The notes under the pieces were generated by a model that was given only the letters and a program-made list of their open reading frames with translations, did not search any database and was not told where the DNA came from. A stretch of DNA of 34,171 nucleotides from Ignavibacterium sp. (GTDB lineage Bacteria > Bacteroidota > Ignavibacteria > Ignavibacteriales > Ignavibacteriaceae): positions 1-34,171 of the forward strand of contig JAIMAZ010000002.1 of assembly GCA_023511695.1 (NCBI GenBank), read 5' to 3'. Shown in pieces: positions 16,035 through 23,822 of the stretch (position 1 is its first letter; each line of letters begins with the position of its first letter). Made by a program: the position numbers and the translations under genes.

Positions 16035-18773
16035 ATGAAAAAAATCATCATCCTAACAGTACTAATAATTTTTTCAATGGCTGCTTATTCACAAAACAAA
16101 AAAGCAATTGATGAACAGCTTTCCCGAAGCAGTCTTGAAAAAACTTTTGGAATAATTGATCGCGCAGCGGGAATCCATAATGCAAGCAACATCGGATTGT
16201 TTTTTGAAAATCGCGGCAAACTTTATCCAAGAAGAATCACTCAGGGACCTTCCGGTGAATTTCCTATCAACAGCACAAAGCATTATATCTATCGTGTTAA
16301 TCCTTGGGTGGGAATTCCGGGAAATGTTGTTCAGGCACTACACACAACTAATGAAGAATGGGAAGCTGTCGGCGGTTATCATAATCCTGATTTAGCGCAA
16401 GTTGCCTTTAGTGATAATCCACAAACCTGGCATCCTGTGAATGGCTGGCCTGTTAAAGATGCAAATGGAAATAATATTTTTCTTTCCGATCAGGATAGCT
16501 ATTGTGTTTATTCAGATTCTAATAATTCAAGAGAAACTTTAGGACTTCAGGTTATACAAACCGGTTATGCTTATGGAGTTACTTTCGCAAAGAATATTCT
16601 GTTTTACAAATTTGATATTACAAATAACGGACAACGCGATTTAGACAGTGTTTACTTTGCCATCTATGCCGATATTGATGTTGGAAATGTTAGCGGCGGT
16701 GTTCCTGAATATGGCGATGATAAAATTGATTTTATTAAATCGCGAAATCTTGTTTACTTTTATGATGATGGTGTCTCATCTGAATGGCCAGGCGGAAAAA
16801 CAGGTTTCTTTGGTGTTGCTTTACTGAAAACTCCAATTGTTAATGGACAGATGCTTGGTATTACTGATATGCATTACAATCTTTATGATGATGATCTTGA
16901 TATCGATTCAGTTCAGTATGGAATTATGTCGAGCAGTCCTTCACTTTATAACTCTTCACTCGGACCACGATATTTCCACATTGGGAATAATACTAATTTG
17001 CATTACGATGATCCCGCAACAATTCCAGCATCAGGACTGGATTTAGTTGCTACCTTATCCTCAGGACCATACAGATTAAATCGTGGTGATACTCTCACTT
17101 TTGTTATGGCTTTTGTGGCCGGTGAAACGAAAGATGAAATGCTTGCTGCTGCTATAACTGCACAATCAACTGTAGATGCAAACTTCAATCTTCCTAAACC
17201 ACCGGAAAGACCACGACTTTTCGGAGTTGCAGGAGATAAATCTGCAACACTTTACTGGGATGATAGATCAGAAAAAAATCCGGATGCCTCTTCAGGTGAA
17301 TTTGATTTTGAGGGTTACAGAATTTATCGAAGTAAAGATAAAGGAATTAACTGGGATAAAATTGCTCAGTTCGATGTTAAGAATGGAATTGGTGATGATA
17401 AAGGAATTCAATACAGCTACACTGATACAACAGTATTAAATGGATTTGAATATTGGTATTCAATCACAGCTTTCGATAGAGGAAATGAAATTGTACCAAG
17501 TCTCGAAAGTCCGATTGGTAACACATTGGCAGCTGAAAATACTGTTGCTGTAACTCCTCGTTCCAATGCAATTGGCAGAGAACCAGTAAGCAGCTACGAA
17601 ATTACGCAGTTGAGCGGAAGTTCAAATTATGATTTGAAAGTTGAACCGGTTGATGACGAAGAACTTGCTGGCGGCAATTATAAAGTTGCTTTTACTTATG
17701 TTCCTAAAGTTGAGTCAGGAAATGCAAAAACACAGATAACAATTACTATTTCTGATTCATCTCAAACAAAGCCTAATAAATACGGATTTCAATTCAACTC
17801 ATCAAACAATTTTGATTTGATTAATCTTACAACCGGTGAAATTCTACGTGCCGGTTATAATTATCCAAGCGGAGGAAGAGAAGTTATTATCACTGGTCAC
17901 GGATTAAGAATCAGATTTACAGATGCTCCCGGTGCAACTGCTGATGAAAGACCAGAGCAGGGAGATCTGTTTACAATTTCTTACGCAATTAATGTTGTTA
18001 AAAACCAGAATGAAAATGTTATAACCAATCGCCCATTTAATTTGAATCAGATTCAATCAACAACTGATGGTGTTGTATTTTCTCTAAGTAAACCAAATAT
18101 TATTCGAAGTGTTTCCAGAATCGGCGGAACTGACAATGTTCATATTGATTTTAGTGTGGTTGATGAAACCTTAGTTCAAACTAATCTTTATATAGTTAGC
18201 ATTGATGGTAATGGCACATTAAATAATCAACCATTTGTAATTATCAGTGTAAGTAATACATCCATAACTGCAGACACTGTTTTTAATCTCGGAACATTTT
18301 CTTTTGATGGAATTCAGGGAATAATACAATTCCCGGCAAATGCAATTCCTTCCGCCGGAAATAAATTCTCAATTGATGTTGTAAAACCAATTGAACCAAA
18401 TGTTAAAGATGCTTATTCATTTAAAATTAAAGGTTCAACAATTAAAACCGAGTCGATCAGAGAAAATATTAATCGCATAAGAGTGGTTCCAAATCCTTAT
18501 GTTGCTTCTTCATTGTATGAACCGGAGTTCGGTGAATTAAGAAGAGAGCCGCTCAGACAAATTCAGTTTGTAAATCTTCCACCAGAATGTACAATTTATA
18601 TTTTCACAGTTGACGCAGATTTGGTTAAAACAATTTATCATAATTCAAACAATGGAACTGAAACCTGGGATTTACGAGCAGAAGGTGGAAGAGAAATTGC
18701 TCCGGGTATTTATATCTATGTAGTGAAATCAGGTGATATTGAATACAAAGAACGATTTGCAGTAATTAAATAA
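16035..18773 (+). CDS. Large secreted protein with fibronectin type III domain
   Basis: The ATG at 16035 is preferred over an in-frame TTG at 16029 because AAAGGAA sits 8 bp upstream; this gives 912 residues. A signal peptide (about 1-20, ending AAYSQ) is followed by an N-terminal region rich in beta-strands and Asp (about 25-385), an FN3-like domain (about 388-495; PPERPRLFGVAGDKSATLYW and YRIYRSKDKGINWDKIAQFD with YWYSITAFDRG), further beta modules, and a C-terminal Ig/FlgD-like tail (RVVPNPYVASSLYEP ... GREIAPGIYIYVVKSGDIEYK). The tail resembles T9SS-type C-terminal domains but is more divergent than the two classical ones in this window. It lies 29 bp after the TonB receptor and 41 bp before the PorV-family gene, a trio seen repeatedly in Ignavibacteria-like genomes to my knowledge. 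Molecular function unknown. Confidence 0.85.
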   Translation: MKKIIILTVLIIFSMAAYSQNKKAIDEQLSRSSLEKTFGIIDRAAGIHNASNIGLFFENRGKLYPRRITQGPSGEFPINSTKHYIYRVNPWVGIPGNVVQALHTTNEEWEAVGGYHNPDLAQVAFSDNPQTWHPVNGWPVKDANGNNIFLSDQDSYCVYSDSNNSRETLGLQVIQTGYAYGVTFAKNILFYKFDITNNGQRDLDSVYFAIYADIDVGNVSGGVPEYGDDKIDFIKSRNLVYFYDDGVSSEWPGGKTGFFGVALLKTPIVNGQMLGITDMHYNLYDDDLDIDSVQYGIMSSSPSLYNSSLGPRYFHIGNNTNLHYDDPATIPASGLDLVATLSSGPYRLNRGDTLTFVMAFVAGETKDEMLAAAITAQSTVDANFNLPKPPERPRLFGVAGDKSATLYWDDRSEKNPDASSGEFDFEGYRIYRSKDKGINWDKIAQFDVKNGIGDDKGIQYSYTDTTVLNGFEYWYSITAFDRGNEIVPSLESPIGNTLAAENTVAVTPRSNAIGREPVSSYEITQLSGSSNYDLKVEPVDDEELAGGNYKVAFTYVPKVESGNAKTQITITISDSSQTKPNKYGFQFNSSNNFDLINLTTGEILRAGYNYPSGGREVIITGHGLRIRFTDAPGATADERPEQGDLFTISYAINVVKNQNENVITNRPFNLNQIQSTTDGVVFSLSKPNIIRSVSRIGGTDNVHIDFSVVDETLVQTNLYIVSIDGNGTLNNQPFVIISVSNTSITADTVFNLGTFSFDGIQGIIQFPANAIPSAGNKFSIDVVKPIEPNVKDAYSFKIKGSTIKTESIRENINRIRVVPNPYVASSLYEPEFGELRREPLRQIQFVNLPPECTIYIFTVDADLVKTIYHNSNNGTETWDLRAEGGREIAPGIYIYVVKSGDIEYKERFAVIK

Positions 18774-18814
18774 GTAATGATTCATAAATCATTTACTCAT
18801 TCAGGAGATTAAAA

Positions 18815-19807
18815 ATGAAAAAGTTTTTATTAGTTATCTGTTTGATCGCTTCATCAATCAGCTTGGCACAAAATCCGAATCTTGGCACAAGCGGCGCACA
18901 GTTTCTTCAGATTCCGGTTAGCGCCAGAGCTGAAGCCTTAGGTAATGCAATCGTTGGTTTAGCTGATGATGCTGGCTCAGTGTTTTACAATCCGGCTGGA
19001 ATTGTTAAAGTAAAAAACATTGAAGTGTTTTTCTCTTACGCCAAATGGTTCGATTTATTTGATCTTAATGCTGCTTCAGTTGTTTATAATGCCGGAGATT
19101 TTGGTTCGCTTGGTGCAAGTATGGTTGTATTCACAACAGGTAAAATGGAAATAACAACTGAAGAAAATCCAAATGGAACGGGAAGATTTTTTGATGCCGG
19201 CGATCTTGCACTCGGAATTACCTATGCAAAATATCTTACTGACAGATTTAATGTTGGTCTTACTGTAAAATATGTGCATCAGCAAATCTGGAATGAAACA
19301 GCAAATGGCTTTGCATTCGATATCGGAACTCAGTATTTACTTGATTTTCAGAATCTGACAATTGCAATGAGCATGACAAACTTTGGAGGTGATATGATGT
19401 TTGATGGTCCTGATCTGGATGTGGTTCATCTGAAAGATCCGAATTTTCCGATAAGCAGATTAACTCCTGCAAGATTAAAAACAGATGAATATCCATTACC
19501 GCTTCATTTTCAGGTTGGAATAGGTTTCGATATTTATCAAACTGATTTTATAAAAATCCGCGGCGGCATTGATGCAACTCATCCTAATGATGCTACTGAG
19601 CGAGTTCATTTCGGAAGTGAAATTACTTTCTTTGATAGATTATATCTTCGCGGCGGATATAAACTGAACTACGATGATCAGAAGTTTAGCTTCGGTGCCG
19701 GTGCAAATGTTCCCTTTGCTGATACATTTGTTTACTTTGATTATTCATATTCAGTTTATGATTTATTACCAAGCGTTCATCGTATTTCATTGAAACTAAC
19801 AATGTAA
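18815..19807 (+). CDS. PorV/PorQ-family outer-membrane protein
   Basis: A 330-aa protein with Shine-Dalgarno CAGGAG, a signal peptide (about 1-18, ending SLAQ) and the family's conserved opening of the mature part: SGAQFLQIPVSARAEALGNA and GLADDAGSVFYNPAGI (residues about 27-64). The rest is alternating beta-strands of an outer-membrane barrel (FadL-like), ending HRISLKLTM. PorV/PorQ proteins act in type IX secretion as outer-membrane shuttle or attachment components, although many paralogues of unassigned role exist in Ignavibacteria. Its position after a secreted protein with a C-terminal sorting-like tail fits a dedicated secretion or anchoring partner. It ends the TonB-receptor gene group; a repeat-filled gap follows. 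Confidence 0.86.
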   Translation: MKKFLLVICLIASSISLAQNPNLGTSGAQFLQIPVSARAEALGNAIVGLADDAGSVFYNPAGIVKVKNIEVFFSYAKWFDLFDLNAASVVYNAGDFGSLGASMVVFTTGKMEITTEENPNGTGRFFDAGDLALGITYAKYLTDRFNVGLTVKYVHQQIWNETANGFAFDIGTQYLLDFQNLTIAMSMTNFGGDMMFDGPDLDVVHLKDPNFPISRLTPARLKTDEYPLPLHFQVGIGFDIYQTDFIKIRGGIDATHPNDATERVHFGSEITFFDRLYLRGGYKLNYDDQKFSFGAGANVPFADTFVYFDYSYSVYDLLPSVHRISLKLTM

Positions 19808-19824
19808 TACTTAAAGATTTGCAG

Positions 19825-19973
19825 GAGGTTGACTAAAAAGTAAATTTTTTTAGAGTTTCTTTATACCTTAGTATCATTGTGGCAAATTTAACTTCGTTAC
19901 TCAAAAGGATTTATAACAACAGCCACAAATTAATACGGCACAAAGTTGTACAAAGAAACTTATCGTCAACCTC
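19825..19973 (+). repeat. 149-bp MITE-like inverted-repeat element
   Basis: GAGGTTGAC (19825-19833) and GTCAACCTC (19965-19973) are perfect inverted ends. Inside, the left half (AGTTTCTTTATACCTT, continuing to ATTGTGGC) is an imperfect inverted copy of the right half (read in reverse: AGTTTCTTTGTACAACTTTG, continuing to TTTGTGGC). It has no coding capacity. It fills most of the 202-bp gap between the PorV-family gene and the large cyanophycinase-like gene, whose promoter must lie in or just after it. Could be a miniature transposable element or two opposed copies of an intergenic repeat. Confidence 0.55.
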
Positions 19974-20009
19974 GCCTTAATCAGCAAACTGGAATAAAAC
20001 TTAATTTTT

Positions 20010-22100
20010 ATGAATTTAAAGAAAATCATATTTCTTACTCTTACTCTTAATCTTAATCTTAATCTTTTTGCACAAGGATATGTTTGTGCAATCGGCGGTG
20101 GTTCGGAAAATTATAACGATTGGAGTGATGCTCCTTATAGCTGGATTGTGCAGAAATCCGACAGCGGAAAGATTATAATCATTGATGTTGCTGATGCAAC
20201 AAGCTGGCTTCCAAATTACTTTATGTCGCTTGGTGCGGATACTGCTTACAATAAAACTATCGCAACAACTTCTGCGGCTAATTTACAATCAACTTATGAT
20301 GAACTGATAACAGCAAAAGCTATCTTTATTCGTGGTGGCGATCAGTGGGATTATATTCGTCTGTGGAAAGGAACTAAAGTTGATTCTGCAATTCAATATG
20401 TATTTAACAATGGCGGAGTAATTGCCGGAACAAGTGCCGGCGCTGCTGTACTAGGCGATGTTGACTTCAGCGCACAAAATGGTTCTGCTTATCCGGATGA
20501 AGGTCTGCAAAATCCATTTTACAGTAGGATGAAATTTGAAAATAATTTTCTGAAGCTTGTCCCAAATATTTTATTTGATACTCACTTTATCGAACGCGGA
20601 AGGCACGGACTATTAATTGCAATGCTTTATAACCAACATTTTAATGCTGGCAGAGATTTAATCGGTGTTGGTGTTGATGACAGAACTGCAATTTGTATTT
20701 CTCCAGATGGAGTTGGCGAAGTTATGGGAAGCGGTGCAGTTACAATTTTTTATAAAGATGATTTAACAAGATATTCAACTTTAACATCAGGCAAGTACAC
20801 GATTGAAAACTTAAAATCACATTTGCTCACTAAAGGTTGGAAGTATGATTTTATAAATAAGCAAATTGTTTTTATTCCCGCTTCAGCTAAAGATGTTGAT
20901 ACAAATAGAGCCTGGCAATTTCCTCTTACAGATTTTTACTTGACCGGAAGCAATAACATTTCAGCCCAGTTAAATACTAATCTTGCAAATTTTCTTTCTT
21001 CTGTTAACAGTAGTAATGTTGCAGTTATATCGCATCCGGGATTTAGTTCTTCACTTACTGCCATTACAAATTATTTAAACGCAAATAATTTTAATTACTC
21101 AATAATCAATGTCACTTCTTCTAATCTTAACTCACAAAGTGAAGCTGATAAAATTAATTCGGCAACTTGTTTTGTGTTAGTGGGCGATTCATTAAATGTT
21201 CTTTCTTATCTAAATCAATCTGGAAATATTCTGCCGGATGCTTTTCAATCAGCAGTTGCAGCGGCAAAACCGATTTTCTTTTTTGGTAATGCCGGAAAAA
21301 TTTCCGGAAATAAATATGTCAGCAATACAGATAGTGATGTTTATGCTTCTTATCGTGGTAAAATGACATTGAATGATGGATTAAATCTTTTTGGCGAACT
21401 CATTTTTCAACCATTGATTTTTGAGAACTCAGATTATTATGAAAACAGAATGAGCTCTGTTTTGTGGGGAATGATGAGAAACAGAAGTCGGATTGGAATT
21501 TATTTAAATGGCAATGATCGGATTAAAATTTCCGCAAGTGATAAAAGTGTAAGCGGCGTTGCATCAATTCCATTTATAATCGTTGATGCACGATCAACAA
21601 CAAAAGTAGATTCATCAACTTACAGAGCAAGCAGCAGCATTGGTCCAAGACAAGTTGTTGCAATGAATGATGTTAGATTTTCTCTTACAAATTATCCGGA
21701 TATAAAATACTTAATTGAGGAAGGAAGATTTGATAATCTTACTGAAGTTGAAAATGAAATGGATATAATTCATCCGAATGATTTTGTGTTATATCAAAAT
21801 TATCCTAATCCGTTTAATGCATCGACAAGAATAAAATTTCAGGTCTCAAGTGTAATCCTGAGTTTATCGAAAGATGACAATCATAAAATCACTCTTCGAC
21901 AGGCTCAGAGTGACAATCCAGTTACACTTAAAGTTTACGACATACTTGGAAATGAAATCAGAACTTTGGTAAATGAAAAAAAACCAGCAGGATTTTATGA
22001 AATAGATTTTGATGCTTCTAACTTACCAAGCGGAATTTATTTCTACAGATTATCCACAGCAAATTATTCAGAAACAAAATCAATGTTGTTGTTGAAATAA
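20010..22100 (+). CDS. Large T9SS-exported cyanophycinase-like protein (tandem S51 domains)
   Basis: A 696-aa protein with a signal peptide (1-22, with an unusual TLTLNLNLNL core encoded by a hexamer repeat). The first S51/cyanophycinase domain (about 23-290) has FIRGGDQWDY, the nucleophile elbow AGTSAGAA with Ser142, and FDTHFIERGRHGLL with His192. Residues about 300-560 look like a second, degenerate copy: FVLVGDSLNVLSYL aligns with the GGD loop, and FFFGNAGKISG (424-434) with the nucleophile elbow, but Ser is replaced by Asn427 and the His is lost. A T9SS sorting domain closes the protein (about 590-696, LYQNYPNPFNAST ... LKVYDILGNEIRTL). Residues about 614-636 of that domain are encoded by two intergenic palindromic repeats inserted in frame. 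Expected product is an extracellular or surface hydrolase of cyanophycin-like or Asp-rich peptides; 12 residues downstream context includes an M14 carboxypeptidase. Confidence 0.86.
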   Translation: MNLKKIIFLTLTLNLNLNLFAQGYVCAIGGGSENYNDWSDAPYSWIVQKSDSGKIIIIDVADATSWLPNYFMSLGADTAYNKTIATTSAANLQSTYDELITAKAIFIRGGDQWDYIRLWKGTKVDSAIQYVFNNGGVIAGTSAGAAVLGDVDFSAQNGSAYPDEGLQNPFYSRMKFENNFLKLVPNILFDTHFIERGRHGLLIAMLYNQHFNAGRDLIGVGVDDRTAICISPDGVGEVMGSGAVTIFYKDDLTRYSTLTSGKYTIENLKSHLLTKGWKYDFINKQIVFIPASAKDVDTNRAWQFPLTDFYLTGSNNISAQLNTNLANFLSSVNSSNVAVISHPGFSSSLTAITNYLNANNFNYSIINVTSSNLNSQSEADKINSATCFVLVGDSLNVLSYLNQSGNILPDAFQSAVAAAKPIFFFGNAGKISGNKYVSNTDSDVYASYRGKMTLNDGLNLFGELIFQPLIFENSDYYENRMSSVLWGMMRNRSRIGIYLNGNDRIKISASDKSVSGVASIPFIIVDARSTTKVDSSTYRASSSIGPRQVVAMNDVRFSLTNYPDIKYLIEEGRFDNLTEVENEMDIIHPNDFVLYQNYPNPFNASTRIKFQVSSVILSLSKDDNHKITLRQAQSDNPVTLKVYDILGNEIRTLVNEKKPAGFYEIDFDASNLPSGIYFYRLSTANYSETKSMLLLK
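20034..20063 (+). repeat. Hexanucleotide tandem repeat in a signal-peptide coding region
   Basis: Five consecutive hexamers, CTTACT twice then CTTAAT three times, encode the alternating Leu-Thr/Leu-Asn core of the signal peptide. Gain or loss of a unit keeps the frame but changes the length of the hydrophobic core. Confidence 0.8.
21851..21917 (+). repeat. Two palindromic repeats inside the T9SS tail coding sequence
   Basis: The first unit (about 21851-21877, core ATCCTGAGTTTATCGAAAGA) differs at only two positions from the intergenic copy just downstream (22120-22146). The second (about 21888-21917, core CACTCTTCGACAGGCTCAGA) matches the copy at 25743-25769 with one difference in the core. 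Both are read through in frame and add about 23 residues to the sorting domain. Confidence 0.8.
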
Positions 22101-22119
22101 TTATGAAAATTATAATCTG

Positions 22120-22146
22120 TCATCCTGAGTTTATCGAAGGATGACA
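22120..22146 (+). repeat. Palindromic intergenic repeat, possible terminator
   Basis: GTCATCCT (22120-22127) and AGGATGAC (22139-22146) form a perfect 8-bp stem with core GAGTTTATCGA. ATAAAAATTTTTTT follows, so this copy may serve as a terminator for the cyanophycinase-like gene. Same family as 23692-23738 and 25781-25807. Confidence 0.7.
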
Positions 22147-22189
22147 TAAAAATTTTTTTATTCCCAATGATCAAAACCCGGATTAAATT

Positions 22190-23674
22190 ATGATAAAAAT
22201 TATCTTCTTTTTAATAATCGTCTTTAATATTCTATTTGCCCAACAAACTCCGTTAGAAAAATCTAACTTTACAAAACTTACTTCTCACTCAGAACTATCT
22301 GAATTCATCAGAGAAGTTGATTTAACTTCTGATTTGCTAAAAGCAGAAATTCTGACAAAATCACCAGAAGGAAGAGAATTATTTGCGGTCTATTTTTCAA
22401 AAGGAAAATTCGGTGAAGATGAAAATAAAATTAAAGTTCTGATTTTTGCACAACAGCACGGCAATGAGCAATCAGGCAAAGAAGGTGCTTTACTTTTGAT
22501 AAAAGAATTACTTAAGCCGGAGAATCAATATCTCTTTGATAAAATAGATTTTGTGCTTGTTCCGCAAATGAATCCTGATGGTTCAGAAAAAAATCAGCGA
22601 CGCAATGGTAATGGAATGGATTTAAATCGTAATCATTTAATTCTTACAGAACCGGAAACACAAGCACTGCACAAAATTTTTGATAAGTATCTTTTCGAAG
22701 TAACAATGGATGTTCACGAATACTGGCCTTTTGGTGAGGAATGGAAAAAGCTCGGCTTCAGAAGAAACTTTGATATAACTGTTGGTGCAATAACGAACAT
22801 TAATATCTCCGAGAAAATCAGAAATATATCTTATCAAAAATATCTTCCTTTTATTTTCAACTTTGTTAATGAAAAAGGTTATACGGCATTTCATTATTTA
22901 CCTGGTGGTCCGGTTGGAGTTGATTACCTGCGCTACAGTACTTTTGATATAAACGATGGACGACAAAGTTTTGGAATTCAAAATACTTTGTCATTCATTC
23001 AAGAAGGAATGAACGGAGAAGATTACAACACTGATAGAATTGAACGCCGCGCAAAGAGTCAAATGCTCGGAATGTTAGGTTTGATAAAATTCAGTTACGA
23101 TAACAAAGATCAGATTAAAAAACTCGTTGCAGAAGAAAGAAAAAAACTAATTGAAAATAAAGTTGAAGAAAAAGTCGCAATTCAACTTGATCACTTTTCT
23201 GATGGGAACAAACTTGAGCTAAAGTTACTTTCCTACTATTCAAATAAAGATACTATAGTAACAGTCGATGATTTCAGATCAGTTGTTAAATCAATTTATG
23301 AAGTTGAAAGACCGAAGGGATATTTAATTCCGAAAAATCTTTCAGAGTTAAAACAATGGATGGATAATCACAATCTATTTTATACTGATGTAAAGTTAAA
23401 GAGCAGCGACAAAGTTGAACAATATTTTATTGATTCTATTGGAACAGTTGATTTTGAGCGTGACACAATTGTTAATCCTTATGTTTCAGTAAATGAAGTT
23501 ACAGATAAAGTTAATTTGTCGGAATATTATTTTCTTCCGGTAAAGCAACTGAAAAATAATATGATTGTAATTGCTCTTGAACCCAAATCAATGCTTGGAT
23601 TAGTTACATATAAACAGTTTGAGCATTTGCTAAAAAAAGGTGAAAAGTATTTAATAATAAGAGTGATTGACTAA
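22190..23674 (+). CDS. Secreted M14-family zinc carboxypeptidase
   Basis: A 494-aa protein with a signal peptide (about 1-17, ending LFAQQ). The M14 catalytic domain occupies about 25-300: zinc ligands His90 and Glu93 in AQQHGNEQSGKE, the substrate-binding MDLNRN (Asn146, Arg147), third zinc ligand His176 in MDVHEYWPFG, and the catalytic glutamate Glu272 in SFIQEG. The C-terminal third (about 300-494) is a less conserved, probably beta-rich accessory region. It trims C-terminal residues from peptides outside the cytoplasm; no T9SS tail is present, so periplasmic or lipid-independent outer location is likely. It follows the cyanophycinase-like gene by 89 bp containing a palindromic repeat and precedes the enolase-family gene, consistent with a shared role in peptide breakdown. 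Confidence 0.9.
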   Translation: MIKIIFFLIIVFNILFAQQTPLEKSNFTKLTSHSELSEFIREVDLTSDLLKAEILTKSPEGRELFAVYFSKGKFGEDENKIKVLIFAQQHGNEQSGKEGALLLIKELLKPENQYLFDKIDFVLVPQMNPDGSEKNQRRNGNGMDLNRNHLILTEPETQALHKIFDKYLFEVTMDVHEYWPFGEEWKKLGFRRNFDITVGAITNINISEKIRNISYQKYLPFIFNFVNEKGYTAFHYLPGGPVGVDYLRYSTFDINDGRQSFGIQNTLSFIQEGMNGEDYNTDRIERRAKSQMLGMLGLIKFSYDNKDQIKKLVAEERKKLIENKVEEKVAIQLDHFSDGNKLELKLLSYYSNKDTIVTVDDFRSVVKSIYEVERPKGYLIPKNLSELKQWMDNHNLFYTDVKLKSSDKVEQYFIDSIGTVDFERDTIVNPYVSVNEVTDKVNLSEYYFLPVKQLKNNMIVIALEPKSMLGLVTYKQFEHLLKKGEKYLIIRVID

Positions 23675-23691
23675 TCAATCTAAGGTTTCTT

Positions 23692-23738
23692 GTCATCCTG
23701 AGCCTGCCTGACAGCAGTCAGGCTTGTCGAAGGATGAC
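23692..23738 (+). repeat. Nested palindromic repeat
   Basis: The outer stem GTCATCC...GGATGAC with core halves CTGAG and CTTGTCGAAGG is the same family as 22120-22146. Its centre is interrupted by a second palindrome, CCTGAC (23707-23712) and GTCAGG (23717-23722), of the CTGCCTG...CAGG type also seen near 26847 and 30867. Confidence 0.75.
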
Positions 23739-23755
23739 TTAACTTTAATTTATGA

Positions 23756-23797
23756 TGTCACACTTCGACATCCGTCAGCTGACGGATCAGTGTGACA
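23756..23797 (+). repeat. Nested palindromic repeat with perfect 16-bp inner palindrome
   Basis: The outer unit TGTCACACTTCGACA ... TCAGTGTGACA is interrupted at its centre by TCCGTCAGCTGACGGA (23771-23786), a perfect 16-bp palindrome. A near copy of that inner unit also lies within another repeat at 25020-25034. Confidence 0.78.
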
Positions 23798-23822
23798 AAA
23801 ATTTTTAACATATAGCTTAATT

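Noticed and set aside
13552-18773. SusC/SusD glycan-uptake pair
   Set aside because: The receptor has the SusC-like N-terminal domain, but the following gene has no lipobox and no SusD-type repeats; it is a beta-rich FN3-containing secreted protein.
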